From Prosapia bicincta (Eukaryota; Arthropoda; Insecta; Hemiptera; Cercopidae): DNA of 64,000 nt. Positions 1 to 11,087 of this stretch are shown here, piece by piece. The translations under genes were made by a program, and so were the position numbers. The first letter of the stretch is position 1. Every line of letters begins with the position of its first letter. The notes under the pieces are model-generated. The model made no database searches. It was not told the origin of the DNA and was given only the letters and a program-made list of their open reading frames with translations. The stretch covers positions 12,361,788 to 12,425,787 of the forward strand of contig JBAIZL010000008.1 in the NCBI GenBank assembly GCA_036971475.1, in the 5' to 3' direction.

Positions 1-2
1 AC

Positions 3-124
3 CTCAGAATCATAATAGAGGCTGGGAACGGTAATAAAGAAACAATATCAACTTTCGCAGAGTCAAATACATTAACGTCTGACTTACTATCTAGAAAATC
101 GAATAGGTTATATAATATTTCCAT
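3..124 (-). CDS. F-box-like gene copy L0, exon 1 only (cut by window edge)
   Basis: Start codon at 124-122 and exon 1 down to base 3, where bases 2-1 (AC on the plus strand) are the GT of the intron 1 donor. Exons 2 and 3 lie outside the window. The 40 complete codons match the reference copy, with an intact donor as far as it can be seen. Confidence 0.7.
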   Translation of the reverse strand, partial: MEILYNLFDFLDSKSDVNVFDSAKVDIVSLLPFPASIMIL

Positions 125-187
125 TTCTCTCTGTAGCACACCACACAAAGGTTATAACGGAAATGATACACGATACTGCGTAGCAGT

Positions 188-197
188 CCCTTTTATA
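188..197 (-). promoter_or_regulatory. TATA box of L0
   Basis: TATAAAAGGG on the minus strand, beginning 73 bases upstream of the L0 start codon. Confidence 0.7.
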
Positions 198-640
198 CAC
201 CTGGTGGGATGGCTTGTTGGGCGTGGCCTAGGAAGTTGCATGAATATTTGTAAACTAAGTATTTTATAACTTTTAGTATATTGGTATATGTTAAAAATTC
301 ATATCAATTATATGATTTGTGTGCTTTATTAATAATCTAGTTTACCATAATTGTATATTTATTACTAATTTTCAAATTACATACAGATACTGGTAGGCCT
401 ACATAAAATGCTGTTTAGGATAGACGTGGATGTAGCAATTAGTGATTAGGTAAAATACTAAGATTATATTCAAGTGATATATATGTTCATTCTGAAAAAT
501 AATGTTTCTCCGAGTTTTTATAACAAATATGGTCATAGTTTTTAGATATTGCAACATCAATAAATTATTTTTGTAATTATATACTGACTTCACTGGAACT
601 GGAACAGGGTAATAACAACCATTACTACATTTCAGACAAA
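198..640. other. Inter-gene spacer (representative of every left unit)
   Basis: This 443 bp stretch lies between the L1 poly(A) signal and the L0 TATA box. It holds a GGGCGTGG box (minus-strand CCACGCCC) about 20-30 bases upstream of the TATA box, AT-rich DNA, and a 10 bp palindrome GTAGGCCTAC at 393-402. A 64-codon GTG-initiated frame (399-593, minus) is present and stays open in most units; it follows a pyrimidine-containing stretch ending CCAGTTCCAG that resembles a splice acceptor. I do not annotate it as a gene. I see no other coding signal. Confidence 0.6.
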
Positions 641-646
641 TTTATT
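641..646 (-). terminator. Poly(A) signal of L1
   Basis: AATAAA on the minus strand, 90 bases after the reference stop codon of L1. The hexamer sits at the same distance in the left copies. Confidence 0.6.
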
Positions 647-705
647 TGTCGACTTCGTTAACATCACATTGAATATTATACAATGAAAATAATATAGAAA
701 AATAC

Positions 706-753
706 AGGCTTTTACAATTCATTTCATATTTAAACATTACAAACGAAAAGCCT
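706..753 (-). other. Stem-loop in exon 3 downstream of the A-run (L1 shown)
   Basis: On the coding strand AGGCTTTT (753-746) pairs with AAAAGCCT (713-706) as a perfect 8 bp stem with a 32 base loop that contains the zero-frame stop codon. It starts 22 bases after the A_AAA_AAC heptamer (782-776). The arrangement recurs in the other units I read; L16, L23 and L28 carry AGCG in place of AGGC next to one arm (CACGCTTTT), which shortens the stem. Confidence 0.5.
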
Positions 754-1418
754 TGAGCATTATGTCGTTTCCTTTGTTTTTTTCCACAATTCTCAGATTT
801 GATGTTATGAAATTGTAGTTTTTCTCTACACGCTTCTTTTTCATAACTCCAGGATTTGTTCTTCCACATCTTCTTCCATTGACTTCCTTAAACGCTGCAA
901 TAAATGAATGATATAAATCAGTATTACTTTAATTATTGTCTAATAACTTTTGTCATAAAAAACTAAATTTCAAATGAAATTGCCTACTCACCTTGCCTTA
1001 GATTATATTCTATCCTTTCAGTATTATTTATAGGCGCAAGAATCTTCCTTCCATTTATGTTTTTCCTCGTAACACTGATTACATCTTGAAGATATAACTT
1101 CTTTTCATTTCGAATGTGTCGCCTTATTCTCTTCCGCAGAACTATATCATTCTGACAAATTCGATACCAAGCTTTGCTCACAAGAGCTGCATTCAACAAT
1201 GATTTTCCTGGCAATGACCTGAAACAAAGCAATCTCAATTACTATGTGATAAGAGACCTAAACAACTTTAAAATAAAAACAAAAATAACATCTTACCTCA
1301 GAATCATAATAGAGGCTGGGAACGGTAATAAAGAAACAATATCAACTTTCGCAGAGTCAAATACATTAACGTCTCACTTACTATCTAGAAAATCGAATAG
1401 GTTATATAATATTTCCAT
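737..1418 (-). pseudogene. F-box-like gene copy L1, nonsense at codon 15
   Basis: Exon 1 1297-1418, exon 2 992-1218, exon 3 737-894. Codon 15 (1376-1374) is TGA instead of TCA, a change I see in no other copy; translation from the normal start would stop after 14 residues, before the F-box. The next in-frame ATG is codon 38, inside the F-box region, so re-initiation is unlikely to give a working domain. Splice sites and the rest of the frame are intact, with R60. The TATA box is TATAAGAG and the upstream box is altered (GAGCGTGG), as in L3, L6 and L7. Confidence 0.75.
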
Positions 1419-1934
1419 TTCTCTCTGTAGCACACCACACAAAGGTTATAACGGAAATGATACACGATACTGCGTAGCAGTCCCTCTTATACACCTGGTG
1501 GGATGGCTTGTTGAGCGTGGCCTAGGAAGTTGCATGAATATTTGTAAACTAAGTATTTTATAACTTTTAGTATATTGATATATGTTAAAAATTCACATCA
1601 ATTATATGATTTGTGTGTTTTATTAATAATCTAGTATACCATAATTGTATATTTATTACTAATTTTCAAATTACATAAAGATACTGGTAGGCCTACATAA
1701 AATGCTGTTTAGGATAGACGTGGATGTAGAAATTAGTGATTAGGTAAAATACTAAGATTATATTCAAGTGATATATATGTTCATTCTGAAAAATAATGTT
1801 TCTCCGAGTTTTTATAACAAATATGGTCTTAGTTTTTAGATATTGCAACATCAATAAATTATTTTTGTAATTATATACTGACTTCACTGGAACTGGAACA
1901 GGGTAATAACAACCATTACTACATTTCAGACAAA

Positions 1935-1940
1935 TTTATT
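1935..1940 (-). terminator. Poly(A) signal of L2
   Basis: AATAAA on the minus strand, 91-96 bases after the stop. Its TAA is also the stop codon of the overlapping -1 frame discussed in the findings. Confidence 0.6.
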
Positions 1941-2030
1941 TGTCGACTTCGTTAACATCACATTGAATAATATACAATGAAAATAATATAGAAAAATACA
2001 GGCTTTTACAATTCATTTTATATTGAAACA

Positions 2031-2712
2031 TTACAAACGAAAAGCCTTGAGCATTATGTCGTTTCCTTTGTTTTTTTCCACAATTCTCAGATTTGATGTT
2101 ATGAAATTGTAGTTTTTCTCTACACGCTTCTTTTTCATAACTCCAGGATTTGTTCTTCCACATCTTCTTCCATTGACTTCCTTAAACGCTGCAATAAATG
2201 AATGATATAAATCAGTATTACTTTAATTATTGTCTAATAACTTTTGTCATAAAAAACTAAATTTCAAATGAAATTGCCTACTCACCTTGCCTTAGATTAT
2301 ATTCTATCCTTTCAGTATTATTTATAGGCGCAAGAATCTTCCTTCCATTTATGTTTTTCCTCGTAACACTGATTACATCTTGAAGATATAACTTCTTTTC
2401 ATTTCGAATGTGTCGCCTTATTCTCTTCCGCAGAACTATATCATTCTGACAAATTCGATACCAAGCTTTGCTCACAAGAGCTGCATTCAACAATGATTTT
2501 CCTGGCAATGACCTGAAACAAAGCAATCTCAATTACTATGTGATAAGAGACCTAAACAACTTTAAAATAAAAACAAAAATAACATCTTACCTCAGAATCA
2601 TAATAGAGGCTGGGAACGGTAATAAAGAAACAATATCAACTTTCGCAGAGTCAAATACATTAACGTCTGACTTACTATCTAGAAAATCGAATAGGTTATA
2701 TAATATTTCCAT
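2031..2712 (-). CDS. F-box-like protein, reference copy L2 (three exons)
   Basis: Exon 1 2591-2712, exon 2 2286-2512, exon 3 2031-2188; introns of 78 bp (donor GTAAGA, acceptor TTTCAG) and 97 bp (donor GTGAGT, acceptor TTGCAG). Splicing joins AG+G (Arg41) and G+CG (Ala117) and gives 168 residues. The start is the first ATG after the TATA box and initiator. Residues 31-72 fit the F-box: Leu-Pro at 31-32, a hydrophobic IMIL run, SLPGKSLLNAALVSKAW at 42-58 with the typical LVSK-x-W core, and a hydrophobic-basic end (VLRKRI). F-boxes bind Skp1 and recruit targets to SCF ubiquitin ligases. The rest is basic, with KKKR at 135-138 that could be a nuclear signal. No LRR, WD40 or Kelch repeats follow, so the partner or target is unknown. 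No signal peptide or membrane segment. R60 variant. The F-box assignment is by eye; the splice model is supported by frame consistency across both arrays. Confidence 0.75.
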
Positions 2713-2744
2713 TTCTCTCTGTAGCACACCACACAAAGGTTATA

Positions 2745-2816
2745 ACGGAAATGATACACGATACTGCGTAGCAGTCCCTTTTATACACCTGGTGGGATGG
2801 CTTGTTGGGCGTGGCC
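2745..2816 (-). promoter_or_regulatory. Promoter of L2 (reference)
   Basis: TATAAAAGGG at 2785-2776, starting 73 bases before the ATG; an initiator-like TCATTT with its A at 2752, 33 bases downstream of the first T of the TATA box; and GGCCACGCCC at 2816-2807 (KLF/Sp1-like CACGCCC box) about 20 bases upstream of the TATA box. The predicted 5' untranslated leader is about 40 bases. The same layout is found in the other full units. The transcription start is an inference. Confidence 0.6.
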
Positions 2817-3324
2817 TAGGAAGTTGCATGAATATTTGTAAACTAAGTATTTTATAACTTTTAGTATATTGGTATATGTTAAAAATTCATATCAATTATA
2901 TGATTTGTGTGCTTTATTAATAATCTAGTATACCATAATTGTATATTTATTACTAATTTTCAAATTACATACAGATACTGGTAGGCCTACATGAAATGCT
3001 GTTTAGGATAGACGTGGGTGTAGCAATTAGTAATTAGGTAAAATACTAAGATTATATTCAAGTGATATATATGTTCATTCTGAAAAATAATGTTTCTCCG
3101 AGTTTTTATAACAAATATGGTATTAGTTTTTAGATATTGCAACATCAATAAATTATTTTTGTAATTATATACTGACTTCACTGGAACTGGAACAGGGTAA
3201 TAACAACCATTACTACATTTGAGACAAATTTATTTGTCGACTTCGTTAACATCACATTGAATAATATACAATGAAAATAATATAGAAAAATACAGGCTTT
3301 TACAATTCATTTTATATTGAAACA

Positions 3325-4006
3325 TTACAAACGAAAAGCCTTGAGCATTATGTCGTTTCCTTTGTTTTTTTCCACAATTCTCAGATTTGATGTTATGAAA
3401 TTGTAGTTTATCTCTACACGCTTCTTTTTCATAACTCCAGGATTTGTTCTTCCACATCTTCTTCCATTGACTTCCTTAAACGCTGCAATAAATGAATGAT
3501 ATAAATCAGTATTACTTTAATTATTGTCTAATAACTTTTGTCATAAAAAACTAAATTTCAAATGAAATTGCCTACTCACCTTGCCTTAGATTATATTCTA
3601 TCCTTTCAGTATTATTTATAGGCGCAAGAATTTTCCTTCCATTTATGTTTTTCCTCGTAACACTGATTACATCTTGAAGATATAACTTCTTTTCATTTCG
3701 AATGTGTCGCCTTATTCTCTTCCGCAGAACTATATCATTCTGACAAATTCCATACCAAGCTTTGCTCACAAGAGCTGCATTCAACAATGATTTTCCTGGC
3801 AATGACCTGAAACAAAGCAATCTCAATTACTATGTGATAAGAGACCTAAACAACTTTAAAATAAAAACAAAAATAACATCTTACCTCAGAATCATAATAG
3901 AGGCTGGGAACGGTAATAAAGAAACAATATCAACTTTCGCAGAGTCAAATACATTAACGTCTGACTTACTATCTAGAAAATCGAATAGGTTATATAATAT
4001 TTCCAT
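3325..4006 (-). CDS. F-box-like gene copy L3
   Basis: Exons 3885-4006, 3580-3806, 3325-3482, all splice sites intact. Differs from the reference by G60 and K141I, and by AAA for Lys99. TATA box is TATAAGAG with GAGCGTGG upstream. Same haplotype as L6, 3882 bp away, in exons 2 and 3. Confidence 0.7.
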
Positions 4007-4618
4007 TTCTCTCTGTAGCACACCACACAAAGGTTATAACGGAAATGATACACGATACTGCGTAGCAGTCCCTCTTATACACCTGGTGGGATGGCTTGTT
4101 GAGCGTGGCCTAGGAAGTTGCATGAATATTTGTAAACTAAGTATTTTATAACTTTTAGTATATTGATATATGTTAAAAATTCACATCAATTATATGATTT
4201 GTGTGTTTTATTAATAATCTAGTATACCATAATTGTATATTTATTACTAATTTTCAAATTACATAAAGATACTGGTAGGCCTACATAAAATGCTGTTTAG
4301 GATAGACGTGGATGTAGAAATTAGTGATTAGGTAAAATACTAAGATTATATTCAAGTGATATATATGTTCATTCTGAAAAATAATGTTTCTCCGAGTTTT
4401 TATAACAAATATGGTCTTAGTTTTTAGATATTGCAACATCAATAAATTATTTTTGTAATTATATACTGACTTCACTGGAACTGGAACAGGGTAATAACAA
4501 CCATTACTACATTTCAGACAAATTTATTTGTCGACTTCGTTAACATCACATTGAATAATATACAATGAAAATAATATAGAAAAATACAGGCTTTTACAAT
4601 TCATTTTATATTGAAACA

Positions 4619-5300
4619 TTACAAACGAAAAGCCTTGAGCATTATGTCGTTTCCTTTGTTTTTTTCCACAATTCTCAGATTTGATGTTATGAAATTGTAG
4701 TTTATCTCTACACGCTTCTTTTTCATAACTCCAGGATTTGTTCTTCCACATCTTCTTCCATTGACTTCCTTAAACGCTGCAATAAATGAATGATATAAAT
4801 CAGTATTACTTTAATTATTGTCTAATAACTTTTGTCATAAAAAACTAAATTTCAAATGAAATTGCCTACTCACCTTGCCTTAGATTATATTCTATCCTTT
4901 CAGTATTATTTATAGGCGCAAGAATCTTCCTTCCATTTATGTTTTTCCTCGTAACACTGATTACATCTTGAACATATAACTTCTTTTCATTTCGAATGTG
5001 TCGCCTTATTCTCTTCCGCAGAACTATATCATTCTGACAAATTCCATACCAAGCTTTGCTCACAAGTGCTGCATTCAACAATGATTTTCCTGGCAATGAC
5101 CTGAAACAAAGCAATCTCAATTACTATGTGATAAGAGAGATAAACAACTTTAAAATAAAAACAAAAATAACATCTTACCTCAGAATCATAATAGAGGCTG
5201 GGAACGGTAATAAAGAAACAATATCAACTTTCGCAGAGTCAAATACATTAACGTCTGACTTACTATCTAGAAAATCGAATAGGTTATATAATATTTCCAT
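4619..5300 (-). CDS. F-box-like gene copy L4
   Basis: Exons 5179-5300, 4874-5100, 4619-4776, intact. G60, L84V and K141I; L84V is found only here and in L7, three units away. Intron 1 carries AGAGAGATAAAC in place of AGAGACCTAAAC on the plus strand, shared with L6 and L7. Confidence 0.7.
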
Positions 5301-5912
5301 TTCTCTCTGTAGCACACCACACAAAGGTTATAACGGAAATGATACACGATACTGCGTAGCAGTCCCTTTTATACACCTGGTGGGATGGCTTGTTGGGCGT
5401 GGCCTAGGAAGTTGCATGAATATTTGTAAACTAAGTATTTTATAACTTTTAGTATATTGGTATATGTTAAAAATTCATATCAATTATATGATTTGTGTGC
5501 TTTATTAATAATCTAGTATACCATAATTGTATATTTATTACTAATTTTCAAATTACATACAGATACTGGTAGGCCTACATGAAATGCTGTTTAGGATAGA
5601 CGTGGGTGTAGCAATTAGTAATTAGGTAAAATACTAAGATTATATTCAAGTGATATATATGTTCATTCTGAAAAATAATGTTTCTCCGAGTTTTTATAAC
5701 AAATATGGTATTAGTTTTTAGATATTGCAACATCAATAAATTATTTTTGTAATTATATACTGACTTCACTGGAACTGGAACAGGGTAATAACAACCATTA
5801 CTACATTTGAGACAAATTTATTTGTCGACTTCGTTAACATCACATTGAATAATATACAATGAAAATAATATAGAAAAATACAGGCTTTTACAATTCATTT
5901 CATATTTAAACA

Positions 5913-6594
5913 TTACAAACGAAAAGCCTTGAGCATTATGTCGTTTCCTTTGTTTTTTTCCACAATTCTCAGATTTGATGTTATGAAATTGTAGTTTTTC
6001 TCTACACGCTTCTTTTTCATAACTCCAGGATTTGTTCTTCCACATCTTCTTCCATTGACTTCCTTAAACGCTGCAATAAATGAATGATATAAATCAGTAT
6101 TACTTTAATTATTGTCTAATAACTTTTGTCATAAAAAACTAAATTTCAAATGAAATTGCCTACTCACCTTGCCTTAGATTATATTCTATCCTTTCAGTAT
6201 TATTTATAGGCGCAAGAATCTTCCTTCCATTTATGTTTTTCCTCGTAACACTGATTACATCTTGAAGATATAACTTCTTTTCATTTCGAATGTGTCGCCT
6301 TATTCTCTTCCGCAGAACTATATCATTCTGACAAATTCCATACCAAGCTTTGCTCACAAGTGCTGCATTCAACAATGATTTTCCTGGCAATGACCTGAAA
6401 CAAAGCAATCTCAATTACTATGTGATAAGAGACCTAAACAACTTTAAAATAAAAACAAAAATAACATCTTACCTCAGAATCATAATAGAGGCTGGGAACG
6501 GTAATAAAGAAACAATATCAACTTTCGCAGAGTCAAATACATTAACGTCTGACTTACTATCTAGAAAATCGAATAGGTTATATAATATTTCCAT
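5913..6594 (-). CDS. F-box-like gene copy L5
   Basis: Exons 6473-6594, 6168-6394, 5913-6070, intact. G60, otherwise the reference protein. Its upstream region carries a change that puts TATACTAAG after the promoter box, seen in no other copy. Confidence 0.7.
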
Positions 6595-7206
6595 TTCTCT
6601 CTGTAGCACACCACACAAAGGTTATAACGGAAATGATACACGATACTGCGTAGCAGTCCCTTTTATACACCTGGTGGGATGGCTTGTTGGGCGTGGCCTA
6701 GGAAGTTGCATGAATATTTGTATACTAAGTATTTTATAACTTTTAGTATATTGGTATATGTTAAAAATTCATATCAATTATATGATTTGTGTGCTTTATT
6801 AATAATCTAGTATACCATAATTGTATATTTATTACTAATTTTCAAATTACATACAGATACTGGTAGGCCTACATGAAATGCTGTTTAGGATAGACGTGGG
6901 TGTAGCAATTAGTAATTAGGTAAAATACTAAGATTATATTCAAGTGATATATATGTTCATTCTGAAAAATAATGTTTCTCCGAGTTTTTATAACAAATAT
7001 GGTATTAGTTTTTAGATATTGCAACATCAATAAATTATTTTTGTAATTATATACTGACTTCACTGGAACTGGAACAGGGTAATAACAACCATTACTACAT
7101 TTGAGACAAATTTATTTGTCGACTTCGTTAACATCACATTGAATAATATACAATGAAAATAATATAGAAAAATACAGGCTTTTACAATTCATTTTATATT
7201 GAAACA

Positions 7207-7888
7207 TTACAAACGAAAAGCCTTGAGCATTATGTCGTTTCCTTTGTTTTTTTCCACAATTCTCAGATTTGATGTTATGAAATTGTAGTTTATCTCTACA
7301 CGCTTCTTTTTCATAACTCCAGGATTTGTTCTTCCACATCTTCTTCCATTGACTTCCTTAAACGCTGCAATAAATGAATGATATAAATCAGTATTACTTT
7401 AATTATTGTCTAATAACTTTTGTCATAAAAAACTAAATTTCAAATGAAATTGCCTACTCACCTTGCCTTAGATTATATTCTATCCTTTCAGTATTATTTA
7501 TAGGCGCAAGAATTTTCCTTCCATTTATGTTTTTCCTCGTAACACTGATTACATCTTGAAGATATAACTTCTTTTCATTTCGAATGTGTCGCCTTATTCT
7601 CTTCCGCAGAACTATATCATTCTGACAAATTCCATACCAAGCTTTGCTCACAAGAGCTGCATTCAACAATGATTTTCCTGGCAATGACCTGAAACAAAGC
7701 AATCTCAATTACTATGTGATAAGAGAGATAAACAACTTTAAAATAAAAACAAAAATAACATCTTACCTCAGAATCATAATAGAGGCTGGGAACGGTAATA
7801 AAGAAACAATATCAACTTTCGCAGAGTCAAATACATTAACGTCTGACTTACTATCTAGAAAATCGAATAGGTTATATAATATTTCCAT
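7207..7888 (-). CDS. F-box-like gene copy L6
   Basis: Exons 7767-7888, 7462-7688, 7207-7364, intact. G60 and K141I with AAA for Lys99, as L3, but intron 1 is of the L4/L7 type, so it is a mosaic of two haplotypes. TATAAGAG promoter. Confidence 0.7.
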
Positions 7889-8500
7889 TTCTCTCTGTAG
7901 CACACCACACAAAGGTTATAACGGAAATGATACACGATACTGCGTAGCAGTCCCTCTTATACACCTGGTGGGATGGCTTGTTGAGCGTGGCCTAGGAAGT
8001 TGCATGAATATTTGTAAACTAAGTATTTTATAACTTTTAGTATATTGATATATGTTAAAAATTCACATCAATTATATGATTTGTGTGTTTTATTAATAAT
8101 CTAGTATACCATAATTGTATATTTATTACTAATTTTCAAATTACATAAAGATACTGGTAGGCCTACATAAAATGCTGTTTAGGATAGACGTGGATGTAGA
8201 AATTAGTGATTAGGTAAAATACTAAGATTATATTCAAGTGATATATATGTTCATTCTGAAAAATAATGTTTCTCCGAGTTTTTATAACAAATATGGTCTT
8301 AGTTTTTAGATATTGCAACATCAATAAATTATTTTTGTAATTATATACTGACTTCACTGGAACTGGAACAGGGTAATAACAACCATTACTACATTTCAGA
8401 CAAATTTATTTGTCGACTTCGTTAACATCACATTGAATAATATACAATGAAAATAATATAGAAAAATACAGGCTTTTACAATTCATTTTATATTGAAACA

Positions 8501-9182
8501 TTACAAACGAAAAGCCTTGAGCATTATGTCGTTTCCTTTGTTTTTTTCCACAATTCTCAGATTTGATGTTATGAAATTGTAGTTTATCTCTACACGCTTC
8601 TTTTTCATAACTCCAGGATTTGTTCTTCCACATCTTCTTCCATTGACTTCCTTAAACGCTGCAATAAATGAATGATATAAATCAGTATTACTTTAATTAT
8701 TGTCTAATAACTTTTGTCATAAAAAACTAAATTTCAAATGAAATTGCCTACTCACCTTGCCTTAGATTATATTCTATCCTTTCAGTATTATTTATAGGCG
8801 CAAGAATCTTCCTTCCATTTATGTTTTTCCTCGTAACACTGATTACATCTTGAACATATAACTTTTTTTCATTTCGAATGTGTCGCCTTATTCTCTTCCG
8901 CAGAACTATATCATTCTGACAAATTCCATACCAAGCTTTGCTCACAAGTGCTGCATTCAACAATGATTTTCCTGGCAATGACCTGAAACAAAGCAATCTC
9001 AATTACTATGTGATAAGAGAGATAAACAACTTTAAAATAAAAACAAAAATAACATCTTACCTCAGAATCATAATAGAGGCTGGGAACGGTAATAAAGAAA
9101 CAATATCAACTTTCGCAGAGTCAAATACATTAACGTCTGACTTACTATCTAGAAAATCGAATAGGTTATATAATATTTCCAT
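8501..9182 (-). CDS. F-box-like gene copy L7
   Basis: Exons 9061-9182, 8756-8982, 8501-8658, intact. G60, L84V, K141I. One T is lost in the 5' leader near 9209, which makes the TATA-to-ATG distance 72 instead of 73 and the unit 1293 bp. It also opens the frame upstream of the ATG back to the TATA box, but without an ATG. TATAAGAG promoter. Confidence 0.7.
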
Positions 9183-9793
9183 TTCTCTCTGTAGCACACC
9201 ACACAAAGGTATAACGGAAATGATACACGATACTGCGTTGCAGTCCCTCTTATACACCTGGTGGGATGGCTTGTTGAGCGTGGCCTAGGAAGTTGCATGA
9301 ATATTTGTAAACTAAGTATTTTATAACTTTTAGTATATTGATATATGTTAAAAATTCACATCAATTATATGATTTGTGTGTTTTATTAATAATCTAGTAT
9401 ACCATAATTGTATATTTATTACTAATTTTCAAATTACATAAAGATACTGGTAGGCCTACATAAAATGCTGTTTAGGATAGACGTGGATGTAGAAATTAGT
9501 GATTAGGTAAAATACTAAGATTATATTCAAGTGATATATATGTTCATTCTGAAAAATAATGTTTCTCCGAGTTTTTATAACAAATATGGTCTTAGTTTTT
9601 AGATATTGCAACATCAATAAATTATTTTTGTAATTATATACTGACTTCACTGGAACTGGAACAGGGTAATAACAACCATTACTACATTTGAGACAAATTT
9701 ATTTGTCGACTTCGTTAACATCACATTGAATAATATACAATGAAAATAATATAGAAAAATACAGGCTTTTACAATTCATTTCATATTTAAACA

Positions 9794-10475
9794 TTACAAA
9801 CGAAAAGCCTTGAGCATTATGTCGTTTCCTTTGTTTTTTTCCACAATTCTCAGATTTGATGTTATGAAATTGTAGTTTTTCTCTACACGCTTCTTTTTCA
9901 TAACTCCAGGATTTGTTCTTCCACATCTTCTTCCATTGACTTCCTTAAACGCTGCAATAAATGAATGATATAAATCAGTATTACTTTAATTATTGTCTAA
10001 TAACTTTTGTCATAAAAAACTAAATTTCAAATGAAATTGCCTACTCACCTTGCCTTAGATTATATTCTATCCTTTCAGTATTATTTATAGGCGCAAGAAT
10101 CTTCCTTCCATTTATGTTTTTCCTCGTAACACTGATTACATCTTGAAGATATAACTTCTTTTCATTTCGAATGTGTCGCCTTATTCTCTTCCGCAGAACT
10201 ATATCATTCTGACAAATTCCATACCAAGCTTTGCTCACAAGAGCTGCATTCAACAATGATTTTCCTGGCAATGACCTGAAACAAAGCAATCTCAATTACT
10301 ATGTGATAAGAGACCTAAACAACTTTAAAATAAAAACAAAAATAACATCTTACCTCAGAATCATAATAGAGGCTGGGAACGGTAATAAAGAAACAATATC
10401 AACTTTCGCAGAGTCTAATACATTAACGTCTGACTTACTATCTAGAAAATCGAATAGGTTATATATTATTTCCAT
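9794..10475 (-). CDS. F-box-like gene copy L8
   Basis: Exons 10354-10475, 10049-10275, 9794-9951, intact. G60, plus two N-terminal changes seen only here, L4I and F20L, both outside the F-box. Confidence 0.7.
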
Positions 10476-11087
10476 TTCTCTCTGTAGCACACCACACAAA
10501 GGTTATAACGGAAATGATACACGATACTGCGTAGCAGTCCCTTTTATACACCTGGTGGGATGGCTTGTAGGGCGTGGCCTAGTAAGTTGCATGAATATTT
10601 GTAAACTAAGTATTTTATAACTTTTAGTATATTGATATATGTTAAAAATTCATATCAATTATATGATTTGTGTGTTTTATTAATAATCTAGTATACCATA
10701 ATTGTATATTTATTACTAATTTTCAAATTGCATACAGATACTGGTAGGCCTACATAAAATGCTGTTTAGGATAGACGTGGATGTAGCAATTAGTGATTAG
10801 GTAAAATACTAAGATTATATTCAAGTGATATATATGTTCATTCTGAAAAATAATATTTCTCCGAGTTTTTATAACAAATATGGTCTTAGTTTTTAGATAT
10901 TGCAACATCAATAAATTATTTTTGTAATTATATACTGACTTCACTGGAACTGGAACAGGGTAATAACAACCATTACTACATTTCAGACAAATTTATTTGT
11001 CGACTTCGTTAACATCACATTGAATAATATACAATGAAAATAATATAGAAAAATACAGGCTTTTACAATTCATTTCATATTTAAACA

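Noticed and set aside
1936..2163. 75-codon frame starting inside exon 3
   Set aside because: As an independent gene it has no promoter and overlaps the spliced exon 3 in another frame. It is closed by TAA before the A-run in R5-R8, R10, R14 and R16 (silent Ser148 TCT). Only its part after the A-run is kept, as a possible frameshift extension.
2468..2857. 129-codon frame antisense to the gene, repeated in every unit on the opposite strand
   Set aside because: It starts at a non-ATG codon, runs antisense through exon 2, intron 1, exon 1, the TATA box and the upstream box, and has no promoter or splice support. Its changes between copies are those of the sense gene and promoter.
9057..9257. N-terminally extended exon 1 frame in L7
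   Set aside because: The one-base loss in the leader opens the frame upstream, but there is no ATG there and part of it lies upstream of the predicted transcription start.
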